Assembly (NCBI RefSeq): GCF_004114695.1
Contig: NZ_CP035310.1
Coordinates: forward strand, 2,587,501-2,651,500
Source: Erythrobacter sp. HKB08
Lineage (GTDB): Bacteria > Pseudomonadota > Alphaproteobacteria > Sphingomonadales > Sphingomonadaceae
DNA length: 64,000 bases
Reading direction: 5' to 3'
Positions 52,833-61,088 of this stretch are shown here, piece by piece (within the stretch, counting starts at the first letter, position 1; each line of letters begins with the position of its first letter). The notes below the pieces were generated by a model. It was given only the letters and a program-made list of their open reading frames with translations, was not told where the DNA came from and made no database searches. A program made the position numbers and the translations under genes.

Positions 52833-54260
52833 TCAGACTGCAGCGTCGCGCTTCAGCGTGATGACCTGCGGGTAGGTGAATTCGAGCAGGCCTTCCTTGC
52901 CGTATTCGGCACCGAAGCCCGACTGCTTGTGCCCGCCGAACGGTGCGAAGGGCGAAAGCTGCATGAATTCGTTGACCCAAACAGTGCCGGTTTCGAGCTG
53001 CTCGGCGATCTTCACGCCGCGCTCGGTGTCCTTCGTCCAGACAGCACCGGCAAGGCCGTATTCGCTGTTGTTCGCACGCTCGATGACTTCGTCCTCGCTG
53101 GAGAACTTCATCAGCGGCATGACCGGGCCGAACTGCTCTTCGGCGACGATGCGCGCGTCTTCCGGCGGATTGTCGAGGATGGTGATCGGCACGTAGTAGC
53201 CCGTGCCCGAAGGATCGCCGCCCTCGCCGCCGAGCAGGAACTGGTAGCCGCTGTCCTTCGCGTCCTGGATCAGCTCGAGGACGCGCTCGTACTGCTTCTT
53301 GTTCTGGATCGGGCCGACACCGGTACCCTGCTGCGAACCGTCGCCCACCTTCACGGTCTTGGCGTATTCCGCGATCGCCTTCGACAGGTCGTCGTAGATG
53401 TCTTCGTGGATGTAGACGCGCTTGGCAGCGACGCAGACCTGGCCCGCGTTCTGGAAGCTCGACCAGAACAGTTGCTCGGCAACCTTCTCGACATCGACGT
53501 CGGGCAGGACGATCGAGGCGTCATTGCCGCCCAGCTCGAGCGTGATGCGCTTAAGGTCCTTCGAGGCACCTTCCATGATCTTCTTGCCGGTCGCGGTCGA
53601 GCCGGTGAAGGTGATCTTGTCGATATCCGGATGGCTGGTGATCATCGGGCCGAGCTCGTCCGGGCCGGTGATGATGTTGACCACGCCGGCCGGCACCACG
53701 TCCTTGATCAGCTCGGCGAGACGCAGCGTCGCGAGCGGAGTGAAGGGCGAGGGCTTGAGCACGATGGTGCAGCCCGAGAGCATGGCGGGAGCGATCTTCT
53801 GCATCGCCATCATGACCGGAAAGTTCCACGGCACGATGCCGCCGACCACGCCGACCGGCACGCGGCGCGTGCGGCTGAGGCGCGTGTCGCTGTCCTCGGT
53901 GATTTCCTCTTCGAGATTGAGCGTCGCCTGCGCACCGGCCATCGCCGAAGCGCCGAGGATTTCGCCCATCGCCTGCTGGTGCGGCTTGCCCTGCTCGCTC
54001 GTCAGGAGGCGGTGCAGCTCGTCGGCGTTTTCCTTGATGATGCCGGAAATCTGCATGATGACCGCGCGGCGTTCCTCGATCGGTTTCTTCGACCAGGTCT
54101 TGAACGCACGGCGCGCAGCGGCGACCGCACGGTCGAGCTCGTCCTTGCCGCACGACGGTACGAGGCCGATCACGTCCTCGTTCGCCGGGTTCACGACTTC
54201 GAGCGTGCTGTCGGTCGAAACCAGTTCGCCATCGATCAGGTTCTGGTAGGTCTTGGTCAT
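52833..54260 (-). CDS. NAD(P)-dependent aldehyde dehydrogenase
   Basis: The 475-residue enzyme has GIVPWNFPVMMAMQK, FTGSTATGKKIM (cofactor), ITLELGGNDASIVL with the general base, and FQNAGQVCVAAKRVY with the catalytic cysteine. It belongs to the broad succinate-semialdehyde/betaine-aldehyde class and is not close to the dehydrogenase at 1358. The substrate is unknown. It begins 128 bases from a small LuxR-type gene on the same strand, which lies upstream and may be in the same transcript. Confidence 0.88.
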   Translation of the reverse strand: MTKTYQNLIDGELVSTDSTLEVVNPANEDVIGLVPSCGKDELDRAVAAARRAFKTWSKKPIEERRAVIMQISGIIKENADELHRLLTSEQGKPHQQAMGEILGASAMAGAQATLNLEEEITEDSDTRLSRTRRVPVGVVGGIVPWNFPVMMAMQKIAPAMLSGCTIVLKPSPFTPLATLRLAELIKDVVPAGVVNIITGPDELGPMITSHPDIDKITFTGSTATGKKIMEGASKDLKRITLELGGNDASIVLPDVDVEKVAEQLFWSSFQNAGQVCVAAKRVYIHEDIYDDLSKAIAEYAKTVKVGDGSQQGTGVGPIQNKKQYERVLELIQDAKDSGYQFLLGGEGGDPSGTGYYVPITILDNPPEDARIVAEEQFGPVMPLMKFSSEDEVIERANNSEYGLAGAVWTKDTERGVKIAEQLETGTVWVNEFMQLSPFAPFGGHKQSGFGAEYGKEGLLEFTYPQVITLKRDAAV

Positions 54261-54387
54261 CTCTCTCTCCCGGATGTTCTTTGATCCGGCAGACGGGGGG
54301 CGTCGGTCCGGACTCGGGGGCGAGCATATCGGCCCCTATCCGATCCGGCAATTTTTTAGTGGCAGAGTGAAACGGAAGCGCGGCGGA

Positions 54388-54717
54388 TCAGTCGAACTGC
54401 GATTTCGCAGCGTTTTGGTGCCACAGGCGGCACAGTTCGATCCGGCGGGTGATGCCCAGCTTGGCGAAGACCTGGCGCAGGTGGCTGGAAACGGTCCAGG
54501 GACTAATCTCGAGCGAGCGGGCGATTTCCTTGTTCGAGAGGCCTTCGTAAACTCCGAAAGCGACTTCGCATTCGCGCGGAGTCAGTATCTCGTCGAGTGC
54601 CGACTCCGGCTCGATTTCCGCAATCGAAACCGGCCGGACATCGGCAAATGGAGACCGTGGCGAATCGCCGGGCTGGTCGCCCTCTTCCCTATACTTTAAT
54701 ACGTTAGCCACGATCAC
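54388..54717 (-). CDS. Small LuxR/GerE-type helix-turn-helix protein
   Basis: The product has at most 109 residues; the GTG start at 54717 is uncertain because no clear ribosome site precedes it. The C-terminal half is a GerE DNA-binding domain: LTPRECEVAFGVYEGLSNKEIA and ISPWTVSSHLRQVFAKLGI. There is no receiver or autoinducer domain, only a short low-complexity N terminus. It follows a run of unrecognised genes on the same strand after a 51-base gap and may regulate that cluster or the aldehyde dehydrogenase downstream. Confidence 0.75.
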   Translation of the reverse strand: MIVANVLKYREEGDQPGDSPRSPFADVRPVSIAEIEPESALDEILTPRECEVAFGVYEGLSNKEIARSLEISPWTVSSHLRQVFAKLGITRRIELCRLWHQNAAKSQFD

Positions 54718-54730
54718 CCGCCCAATTCTT

Positions 54731-54759
54731 TAGTAAAAAGCTGCGACCCGGGTTAACAA
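54731..54759 (-). promoter_or_regulatory. Possible promoter of LuxR-type gene
   Basis: On the minus strand TTGTTA (54759-54754) and TTACTA (54736-54731) are separated by 17 bases, resembling -35 and -10 boxes. The leader to the GTG at 54717 would be very short, so either the true start is further in or this is not the promoter. Confidence 0.25.
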
Positions 54760-54768
54760 AACTAACCT

Positions 54769-55881
54769 CTACCCACTTCTTTTCATGGGTATTACATTAC
54801 CCTGCGGCTTCTTATCGAGGATTGCAAGGCCGACCGATTCCGCGCTGGTCCGCCAGTCGTCGCAGTCGTCGATGATACCTTCGAGGAACGCTTCGAAGTC
54901 GATCCGGACATTGGTCAGCAGGTGATCCTCCGCCAGCCAAGCGAGGATATTGCGGCCCGACATCGCGAGGCGGCTACGCTGCGAGGCGTTCGACGTTTCG
55001 GAGAGGTAGCGCTTCTGGATTTCCTCCAGCACGTCCCATCCATTGTCCGCCCCGAACAGGTTGACGATATCGCTCGCGCCGAGGATCTCGAAGGCCTCGC
55101 GCAGCAGGATCATCACCTCGCTGCGCAGCACGGCGATATGGCCGTAGCTGACCTGCTTGAGGTTGTGGCGCAGGTCCAGTCCCGCGCGGCGAACGACCGC
55201 CATGCTGCCGAAGGTCTCGCGCGATCCATCGGGGCGCAGAACCTCGGAGACGCGCTTGTCGCCGAAGAAGCGGGACACGTGTTCGCAGAAATTGCTGAGC
55301 AGCCCGTGGAACGCGGTGTTGGGCTGCGATCCCGGCGGGACATTGGCATCGGTGTAGCCGAAGACCTTGCGATAAGCCGAGAACCGATCGCGCGCGGTGT
55401 AGCGCAGCACCCGCTTGCGATCGAACTGGTAGAGCGCCATGGCACCCGGCCCGTCCGACAGACGCACTTCGCCCGAGCGGAACAGCGCCTGCAGCTTGAG
55501 GATCGCGCGGAACACACCGGCGCGCTCGTGCTGGTAGATGTAGTAGAGGTCGCCGACCGCCCGTACGCGTTCGCGGCGCACGGCATTGTCGTAGTTCGGC
55601 ACCAGCACCGGCGGCGGAGTTTCCCCGACCGTCTCGGCGATATGGTCGCCAAGGCCGATCATGTTGGAAAAGCCGTTGTCCTCCGGGCCGTCGAAATCCG
55701 CCGCCTGGGACAGCAGCGCGTTGGCGCCGGAAATCCATTCAGCGATAATCTCGCTGTTGGGCGTGACCGACAGCTCGTCTCGCGCATCGCGCACCAGCTG
55801 CGCACGCACTTCTTCCAGCTTGGCGATGAGCGCGTTGTACTCATCGAGCGTGGGGATCGGGCCTTCTTCTTCGTGGCTCAT
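54769..55881 (-). CDS. Protein of unknown function in 54-61 kb cluster
   Basis: This 370-residue, mainly helical, soluble-looking protein has no signal peptide and no membrane segment. The N terminus is acidic (MSHEEEGPIPTLDEYNALI), with a probable helical region at 10-60. A middle part is rich in Arg/Phe/Tyr (DLYYIYQHERAGVFRAILK), and the C-terminal half contains VSYGHIAVLRSEVMILLRE. No catalytic motif was recognised. It is the fifth gene of the minus-strand array, 33 bases after the 549-residue gene, and in a predicted operon with the metallopeptidase. Confidence 0.6.
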   Translation of the reverse strand: MSHEEEGPIPTLDEYNALIAKLEEVRAQLVRDARDELSVTPNSEIIAEWISGANALLSQAADFDGPEDNGFSNMIGLGDHIAETVGETPPPVLVPNYDNAVRRERVRAVGDLYYIYQHERAGVFRAILKLQALFRSGEVRLSDGPGAMALYQFDRKRVLRYTARDRFSAYRKVFGYTDANVPPGSQPNTAFHGLLSNFCEHVSRFFGDKRVSEVLRPDGSRETFGSMAVVRRAGLDLRHNLKQVSYGHIAVLRSEVMILLREAFEILGASDIVNLFGADNGWDVLEEIQKRYLSETSNASQRSRLAMSGRNILAWLAEDHLLTNVRIDFEAFLEGIIDDCDDWRTSAESVGLAILDKKPQGNVIPMKRSG

Positions 55882-55914
55882 TGTCTCGACTCCTTGATTG
55901 CGTGAAGCGGGGGA

Positions 55915-57564
55915 TCAGGATCCCAGCCGGTGCGCGAATTCGGCGCATTTTGCGGTGATGACTGCGAGGCCCGAGGTGTTCTCGGCGATGTCTTCGGCGG
56001 TGCCTTCGAGATCGAACTCGGACAGCTTGCCGGCACAGGCCCGAAGCACGGTGGCGATCAGTTCGAGTTCGTTCGCGAGCCCGTCCATCGCGAGCCGCCC
56101 GAGCTGTTCGACTTCGCGGTCGCCCTCGACGAAGGGCTGGCTCACATCGATCAGCCAGGTCATCGCATCGGCGAGCCCGTTGCCGAGGCTCTCGTAGCTG
56201 CCGCAGCTGTCGGGCACCTTGATATCTGTGCTCTCCCACAGGTTGAGCGTATCGGCCATCTCGACGCTGCCGAGCTGGTCGAGCGTGGCGCGCGCAGTGA
56301 ACATCGCGCGTTCGAGCGAGCGTTCAAGGCGGTAGCCGATTTCGGCAACGCTCCGGCAGCAGGCTGCGCGCTGCAGGCGGCGGTGGATCGAATTGACCAC
56401 CCTGCCCGCGTCGACCACCTCGGACCGAAGCTCCTCGCGCACAACCGCGCCCTGGTCGATGGTCACGTCATCGCAGTCAAAAGGTTCGTCCTTCTGGCCG
56501 CACATGCAATCGACGTCGGCATCGACATCGATCCCGATGGCCGCGAGATATTCGAGCACTTCACGGGCGAGCTGGCGCGATTTGACGTTCGCCTGCCCTG
56601 CCGGAATGCCCTGCGGCGATGCAGCGAGCGTGGCGATCTCGTCCAGCCGCCGGTCAACGAGGCGCCGCGAACGCGGTGCGCCGCCGGCAATACCGGGCCG
56701 CTCGACGAAGCGCACCTGGTTCTCGACCCCGTCGAGGATGACGGCCAGCTGGTCGGTTGCGAAAGCGATCGCCTGCGCATCGACGGCGATACGCCCGGAA
56801 AGCGCTTCGGACGGCGTGCGGAAGCCGCCGACCGGACGCTGGCGGGTGCGCACGCGCGTGCCGCTTTCGGTGTCGACGATCTCGAAGCGGTCGCTCAGCG
56901 CCCGGATGAGCTGGTCGGTCAGCCGGCCATCCTCGTCGTCGTCCAGCTCGAGCGTGCCGTAGCTGTGCGGCAGTCCGAGCCGGTCGAGGCTGGAGATGAG
57001 CTGGCTGGTGACGGTATTGCCCTTCACCTGCGAGCGGGCATTGCCCGAAAGGCGGATCGTGCCGCCGGGACGCGAGGCTGCGCCCTGCGAATTGGGGGAA
57101 CTGGCCATACTCTCTTCTCCTGTTTCGTTTTCGTCGTCGAATTCATCGTCAAGCGCGTCGCAGGCGGTTATCAGCGCATCGTGCGAGGTGGACACATCCT
57201 GCAGCGCGGAGAGCAGCTCGCCTGCTTCCCTCTCTCCGGCCGGCGCATCGCTCGCTTCCTCGGCGACATCTTCGAGGATGCGCTTGTCGAGGATCGCCGA
57301 GTTCACATCGCTCGCGATGCGGTATGCGCTCGCAGCGACGGCAGGCGTAACCTTCTTGCCCTCGAGCCTCTCGAGCCGTTCGCGCAGGCTCGGCAGGACC
57401 GATGCAATGTCGTCGAGGCTGGCGCGCTCGCCGTGCTTCTCGACGAAATTGGCGTGCCGGTCCGCGAGCCGCGCGAGGCTGCGCGTCATCCGGGCACGCG
57501 CACGGCCGAATGCGGCAGTCATCTGGACGAATGCGTCTGTTCTCTGCTGACCTTGCGCGCTCAT
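55915..57564 (-). CDS. Protein of unknown function with Cys-rich patch
   Basis: The 549-residue protein is not recognised. The first 110 residues are basic helical sequence (TAAFGRARARMTRSLARLAD), and an acidic stretch lies near 138-150 (DALDDEFDDENETGEE). A low-complexity Ser/Gly segment follows, and a larger domain runs to the end. A short Cys cluster, CMCGQKDEPFDC near residue 355, could bind metal, and further CC and C residues follow. There is no signal peptide. The ATG is two bases after the metallopeptidase stop, so translational coupling is likely. Confidence 0.6.
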   Translation of the reverse strand: MSAQGQQRTDAFVQMTAAFGRARARMTRSLARLADRHANFVEKHGERASLDDIASVLPSLRERLERLEGKKVTPAVAASAYRIASDVNSAILDKRILEDVAEEASDAPAGEREAGELLSALQDVSTSHDALITACDALDDEFDDENETGEESMASSPNSQGAASRPGGTIRLSGNARSQVKGNTVTSQLISSLDRLGLPHSYGTLELDDDEDGRLTDQLIRALSDRFEIVDTESGTRVRTRQRPVGGFRTPSEALSGRIAVDAQAIAFATDQLAVILDGVENQVRFVERPGIAGGAPRSRRLVDRRLDEIATLAASPQGIPAGQANVKSRQLAREVLEYLAAIGIDVDADVDCMCGQKDEPFDCDDVTIDQGAVVREELRSEVVDAGRVVNSIHRRLQRAACCRSVAEIGYRLERSLERAMFTARATLDQLGSVEMADTLNLWESTDIKVPDSCGSYESLGNGLADAMTWLIDVSQPFVEGDREVEQLGRLAMDGLANELELIATVLRACAGKLSEFDLEGTAEDIAENTSGLAVITAKCAEFAHRLGS

Positions 57565-57566
57565 CG

Positions 57567-58907
57567 TCAGCTCCGTTCCAGCGTTGCGTAGAAATTGCGG
57601 GTGATCGCCTCGGGCGAAGCCTTGCGCCGCGCGAGGGCGAGGCGGGCCGCGCCGATCAGGAACCGTTCGGGCAGGACGCCGGTCGACATGCCGCGCTCGA
57701 GGCGCTCGGCACCTTCCGCGGTAACTTTCGCGTGCTTGGGTTCGTAGCGGACCACGTCGATCATCCGCTTGCCGCCCAGTTCCTTCATCGGAGTGAGGAT
57801 CATTGCACCGACCGCCGCCTCAATCTGGCGCGGGAGATTGCGGCGGAGCTTTTCGGGCAGGCGCTGCCAGGCGCTCTGCGGATAGAGTGCATCCCACGCA
57901 GCGCGAAAGGCAATTGCATCCTCGTCGAAGCCCATCACCTTGAGCAGGTGGATGTTCATCGGCACGCGCACGATCGGCGTCGGATGGACCGCCTCGTCCG
58001 AATAGCTCGCCGAACTTGCAGCCGTGCGGCCGACGACATCCATCAGCGAGCCGACATAGGCCGGGCCGATCAGCAATGTCCCGACGAGGTCGGCGTAGGC
58101 TTCCTTGTGCCAGCGCGCCCAGATCGCGCCCGCCTCACGGGGCAGCCCCGCTTTCGCGAAGCCGGCCATGATCCGGCGGGGCATGACGGTCCACAGGCCG
58201 AGGTCGCTCTGCAAATTGTGTGCGACCTCGTGCGGGACCGCGCCGAGCGACCAGGGATTGATCAGCCGGTGAAAGGGAATCTTCACCAGTGGGAACGGGT
58301 TCGAGCGCTTTCCGAGCTTGGTCAGCCGCACCCCGCGCCGGAAGGTCGCCGGGCCGAAGCCGGTCTCGACATAGCCGAAAGGCGTCGGGCTTGGGATCGA
58401 GCGTGCCTGCCCGAGGCCGAGATAGACCGCGCGGTAGCAATCGAGCGCCATGCGATCGATCCCCGACAGCATCGACCCGAACGGGCCGCTGCGCTGGTTG
58501 AAAAGGTTGAGATAGAATTCCCACACGCGCTCGCCTTGCTGGGCCTTGGAATGCAACACCTGCTTGTGGGCGAGCAGCGCATTGCGGCTGTCCTGCCCGC
58601 CTCCGCGGCGCACTGCGCGGGCGGCAGCGACAAGCTTCACCTCTTTGGCCCGCACGACCTTGTGGATCGCACCAAGCAGCGAATTGACCGCCGCGATATG
58701 CGCCCTGCTGGGGGCAGCAGGTCCGTTACCGAACTGGTCGGGCCGGAAATGCGCCATGCCCTTGGCGTAACGGTCGGCATTGACGATCGAACGCAGCGCG
58801 AAGAAGCCGAGCGCGGGCGGCACGGCCTCGCCTGCCGCCGGAGCCCGGACATTCGCAGGCGTCCTGCCGTCGCCTTGCGGCGCGTCGAGGAGGTCGACCT
58901 GGTTCAC
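57567..58907 (-). CDS. Putative zinc metallopeptidase (HEXXH + EXXXD, gluzincin-like)
   Basis: Start set at GTG 58907 in a GTGA overlap with the preceding gene, giving 446 residues; the longer open frame upstream is a shadow of that gene. The motif VPHEVAHNLQSD (His226-Glu227-His230) is an HEXXH zinc site. HKEAYADLVG supplies Glu269 and Asp273, the ExxxD third-ligand arrangement of gluzincins, 39 residues downstream of the second histidine. No signal peptide is evident. The substrate is unknown; neighbouring cluster proteins are candidates for processing. The flanks show no named domain. Confidence 0.68.
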   Translation of the reverse strand: MNQVDLLDAPQGDGRTPANVRAPAAGEAVPPALGFFALRSIVNADRYAKGMAHFRPDQFGNGPAAPSRAHIAAVNSLLGAIHKVVRAKEVKLVAAARAVRRGGGQDSRNALLAHKQVLHSKAQQGERVWEFYLNLFNQRSGPFGSMLSGIDRMALDCYRAVYLGLGQARSIPSPTPFGYVETGFGPATFRRGVRLTKLGKRSNPFPLVKIPFHRLINPWSLGAVPHEVAHNLQSDLGLWTVMPRRIMAGFAKAGLPREAGAIWARWHKEAYADLVGTLLIGPAYVGSLMDVVGRTAASSASYSDEAVHPTPIVRVPMNIHLLKVMGFDEDAIAFRAAWDALYPQSAWQRLPEKLRRNLPRQIEAAVGAMILTPMKELGGKRMIDVVRYEPKHAKVTAEGAERLERGMSTGVLPERFLIGAARLALARRKASPEAITRNFYATLERS

Positions 58908-59926
58908 AGGGCAGCCGCTTCCAGGCGAGCGAGCGCTTCCGCTTCGGCGCTGGCCGAGGAATAGTGGCTCGCGCCGCTCAGCGGAGGCGCGCTGAACATC
59001 GGCGCGGTCTCGAAATTCGCTTCCCTGCTCGCGCTTTTGCGGAAGCTGAGCATGAGCACGACGGCTCCTGCAGCGGCGAGCTTCACATGGACAGGGGCAG
59101 GCGTTCTCCACAGCTGGTTGAAGAACTTGAAATAGACGCCCTGGTCGCGGCGCGAGATGAGCCGGCGCCGCAGCAGGCCCTGGGTCGCGATCGTCGCGAA
59201 CAACGCGGGCGTCGGGTTGCCGGTGGGCGAGCGGCTCATCGCGGCTGCCATGCGCACTGCGATCGGGGCGATCCGCGCCCAGTTGCGCCACATGCTGAGC
59301 CGCAGGTATTCACGAAACTTGCCAGTCGGATCGAGCGATGCCGGCGGGCGCGGCACGATCCGGATGAAGCGCACGATGTCGGCCTTGCCCGGGCGATTGA
59401 CCCGCGGGCGCGGCCTTGCACGGCTCTTCATCCGCGCGCGGTTCTGGGCGTAGCGTCGCCGCGCCATCATCGCGCGGTGGCGCATCTGGGTCGAGCGATA
59501 GCGATTGCGCACCCGGCTCGACATGCCGTCGCTTTCGCCGAGACCCTTGGTGGCGAACTTGAACGCCATGCGCAGGACCATCGAACGGAAACTGCCGAAC
59601 ATCGCCATGAGCTCGGCTTCGGCCCGCTGCCCGACCCGGATGAGCTCGCGGCGATAGACGGCACGCTTGGCCGGGTCGCGCGGCATCGGGTGGACCGACA
59701 TGTAGACCGAGTAGAAGCCCTGGCGCAGCGCCGCGCGCTGGTAAGCCTCGTGGCGCAGGGCCATGACGCCGTAGCGCCTGGCGATCCGCCTGGCTGCGGC
59801 TAGGGCCGCGCGCAGGATCGCCATCCTGCGGCCGCGGATGACGGCGCGGGCGTGATAGAGATCGACGTTGATCGGCGGGACCGAGGCGAGATCGGCTTCG
59901 AATTCCTCGAGTGCGTCCATGTACAT
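58904..59926 (-). CDS. Arg-rich protein of unknown function
   Basis: The 340-residue product starts at ATG 59926 (MYMDALEEFEADL) or six bases later. It is strongly basic: a 110-residue central stretch from about 150 to 195 is unusually rich in Arg (SRVRNRYRSTQMRHRAMM, RMKSRARPRPRV). Helices precede it (ARRIARRYGVMALRHEAY). One hydrophobic segment near 290-306 (LAAAGAVVLMLSF) may be membrane-inserted. It might bind nucleic acid or an acidic partner such as the protein encoded upstream. Its stop overlaps the metallopeptidase start. Confidence 0.6.
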   Translation of the reverse strand: MYMDALEEFEADLASVPPINVDLYHARAVIRGRRMAILRAALAAARRIARRYGVMALRHEAYQRAALRQGFYSVYMSVHPMPRDPAKRAVYRRELIRVGQRAEAELMAMFGSFRSMVLRMAFKFATKGLGESDGMSSRVRNRYRSTQMRHRAMMARRRYAQNRARMKSRARPRPRVNRPGKADIVRFIRIVPRPPASLDPTGKFREYLRLSMWRNWARIAPIAVRMAAAMSRSPTGNPTPALFATIATQGLLRRRLISRRDQGVYFKFFNQLWRTPAPVHVKLAAAGAVVLMLSFRKSASREANFETAPMFSAPPLSGASHYSSASAEAEALARLEAAAL

Positions 59927-60038
59927 CGTCTGTCTCCAGCTTGATCGGGGAAATTGGGGGAGCCGGCGTAGGGCCGGCGGGGGGCCGGGGGCGGCCGGGA
60001 TCGCAGCGGGCTGCACCGATCCCGGCCTGGGGTCCGCC

Positions 60039-60887
60039 TCAGTAGAAGCGCTCGGCCTTGGCGATGGCCGCCTTGTCGAGCTTGCGCTTCTTGACCGCAT
60101 TGTTTGCCAGCGCCTTGGCCACGGCCGTCGGGCTGTTGAGCGTGCGCACGGCGTGCTTGGTCATCACGCGCGCAGCGGTCTTGGCGGTGATCGGTTTGCC
60201 CTTCTTCGCCTTGGCGGTGAGGGTCGCGACGGTCTTCTTCTGGATCGTCGGCAGCGTGCGGATCAGGTACTTGGCACGCTTGTCGCCGCTCTTCGCCATG
60301 ACCTTGGCGACATCGCCGCTGGCCTTTGAGAGGACCGGCAGGACCTTCTTCACCTCGATCGGCGCACGTGATGCGATGGTGACCGTCAGCGCCGAACCCA
60401 TCGACTGTGCGGTCGAGATATTGCCCTTCGAGCCGGCGGTAGCCATCGCTTCGGCTAGGCCTTCGTCGAGACCGCTGCCCTCGTATTCGGCTTCCATCTC
60501 GTCCTCGGACTCGTACTCGTCCTCGCCTTCCCAGGACTTGACGAAACCGCCGAGCTTGCCGCCGATCGCCGCACCGGCCGGACCGCCGAGAGCGCCGCCG
60601 ATGACCTTGCCGATCACGGGAGCGAAGCGTTTGGCGATGGGCGCGACTTTCTTCGCGACCTTCTTGATGCCCTTCCAGATCTTGCCGAAGAACTCGTCTC
60701 CGTCCTCGAACTCGCCGAAGTCGTCCTCGTCCTCGAATTCGCCGAAGCCGTCATCCTCGAACAGGCCGTAATCGTCGACTTCGAATTCTCCGTCGTCGAA
60801 ATCTTCGAAGGAGCCTTCCTGGTAGGACCCGAAATCTTCGTCGAGATCCTCCATCAGCTCCATGTCGGGGTCGTAATTGTCGTACAT
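60039..60887 (-). CDS. Acidic / glycine-zipper protein of unknown function
   Basis: The 282-residue protein starts at ATG 60887 with AAGGAG nine bases upstream. Four zones are plain. Residues 1-67 are extremely Asp/Glu/Phe/Tyr-rich (FEDEDDFGEFEDGDEFF). Residues 68-117 are an amphipathic basic helix running into a Gly/Ala zipper (VIGKVIGGALGGPAGAAIGG). Residues 119-142 are acidic again, and 170-282 are a basic Ala/Lys/Thr-rich helical domain. From memory this resembles uncharacterised acidic-repeat proteins with a membrane-active-looking core found in several phyla. No signal peptide is seen. It is first in the minus-strand cluster. Confidence 0.65.
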   Translation of the reverse strand: MYDNYDPDMELMEDLDEDFGSYQEGSFEDFDDGEFEVDDYGLFEDDGFGEFEDEDDFGEFEDGDEFFGKIWKGIKKVAKKVAPIAKRFAPVIGKVIGGALGGPAGAAIGGKLGGFVKSWEGEDEYESEDEMEAEYEGSGLDEGLAEAMATAGSKGNISTAQSMGSALTVTIASRAPIEVKKVLPVLSKASGDVAKVMAKSGDKRAKYLIRTLPTIQKKTVATLTAKAKKGKPITAKTAARVMTKHAVRTLNSPTAVAKALANNAVKKRKLDKAAIAKAERFY

Positions 60888-60962
60888 TTTCAGCTCTCCT
60901 TGCTGCACGTGCCGACACGCAGAGCCGGCTTCGGTCGCAATGAAAGCTGACGCGGATAGAGA

Positions 60963-60991
60963 GTTGGCGGAAGGCCTGGCGGTGCGCCAAC
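60963..60991. promoter_or_regulatory. Inverted repeat upstream of acidic-protein gene
   Basis: GTTGGCG (60963-60969) and CGCCAAC (60985-60991) are exact inverted repeats with a 15-base spacer, about 75 bases upstream of the ATG at 60887. This is the expected promoter region of the cluster and a possible operator. Confidence 0.3.
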
Positions 60992-61088
60992 ACACCCGTG
61001 CTGGCAATGCCGCGCTACCTAGCTGCGCCTAGCATATCGGAGGGGGTTGACGGGCCGCGGTGGCGGAGTCGCTCGGGGCCCTTGTGGC

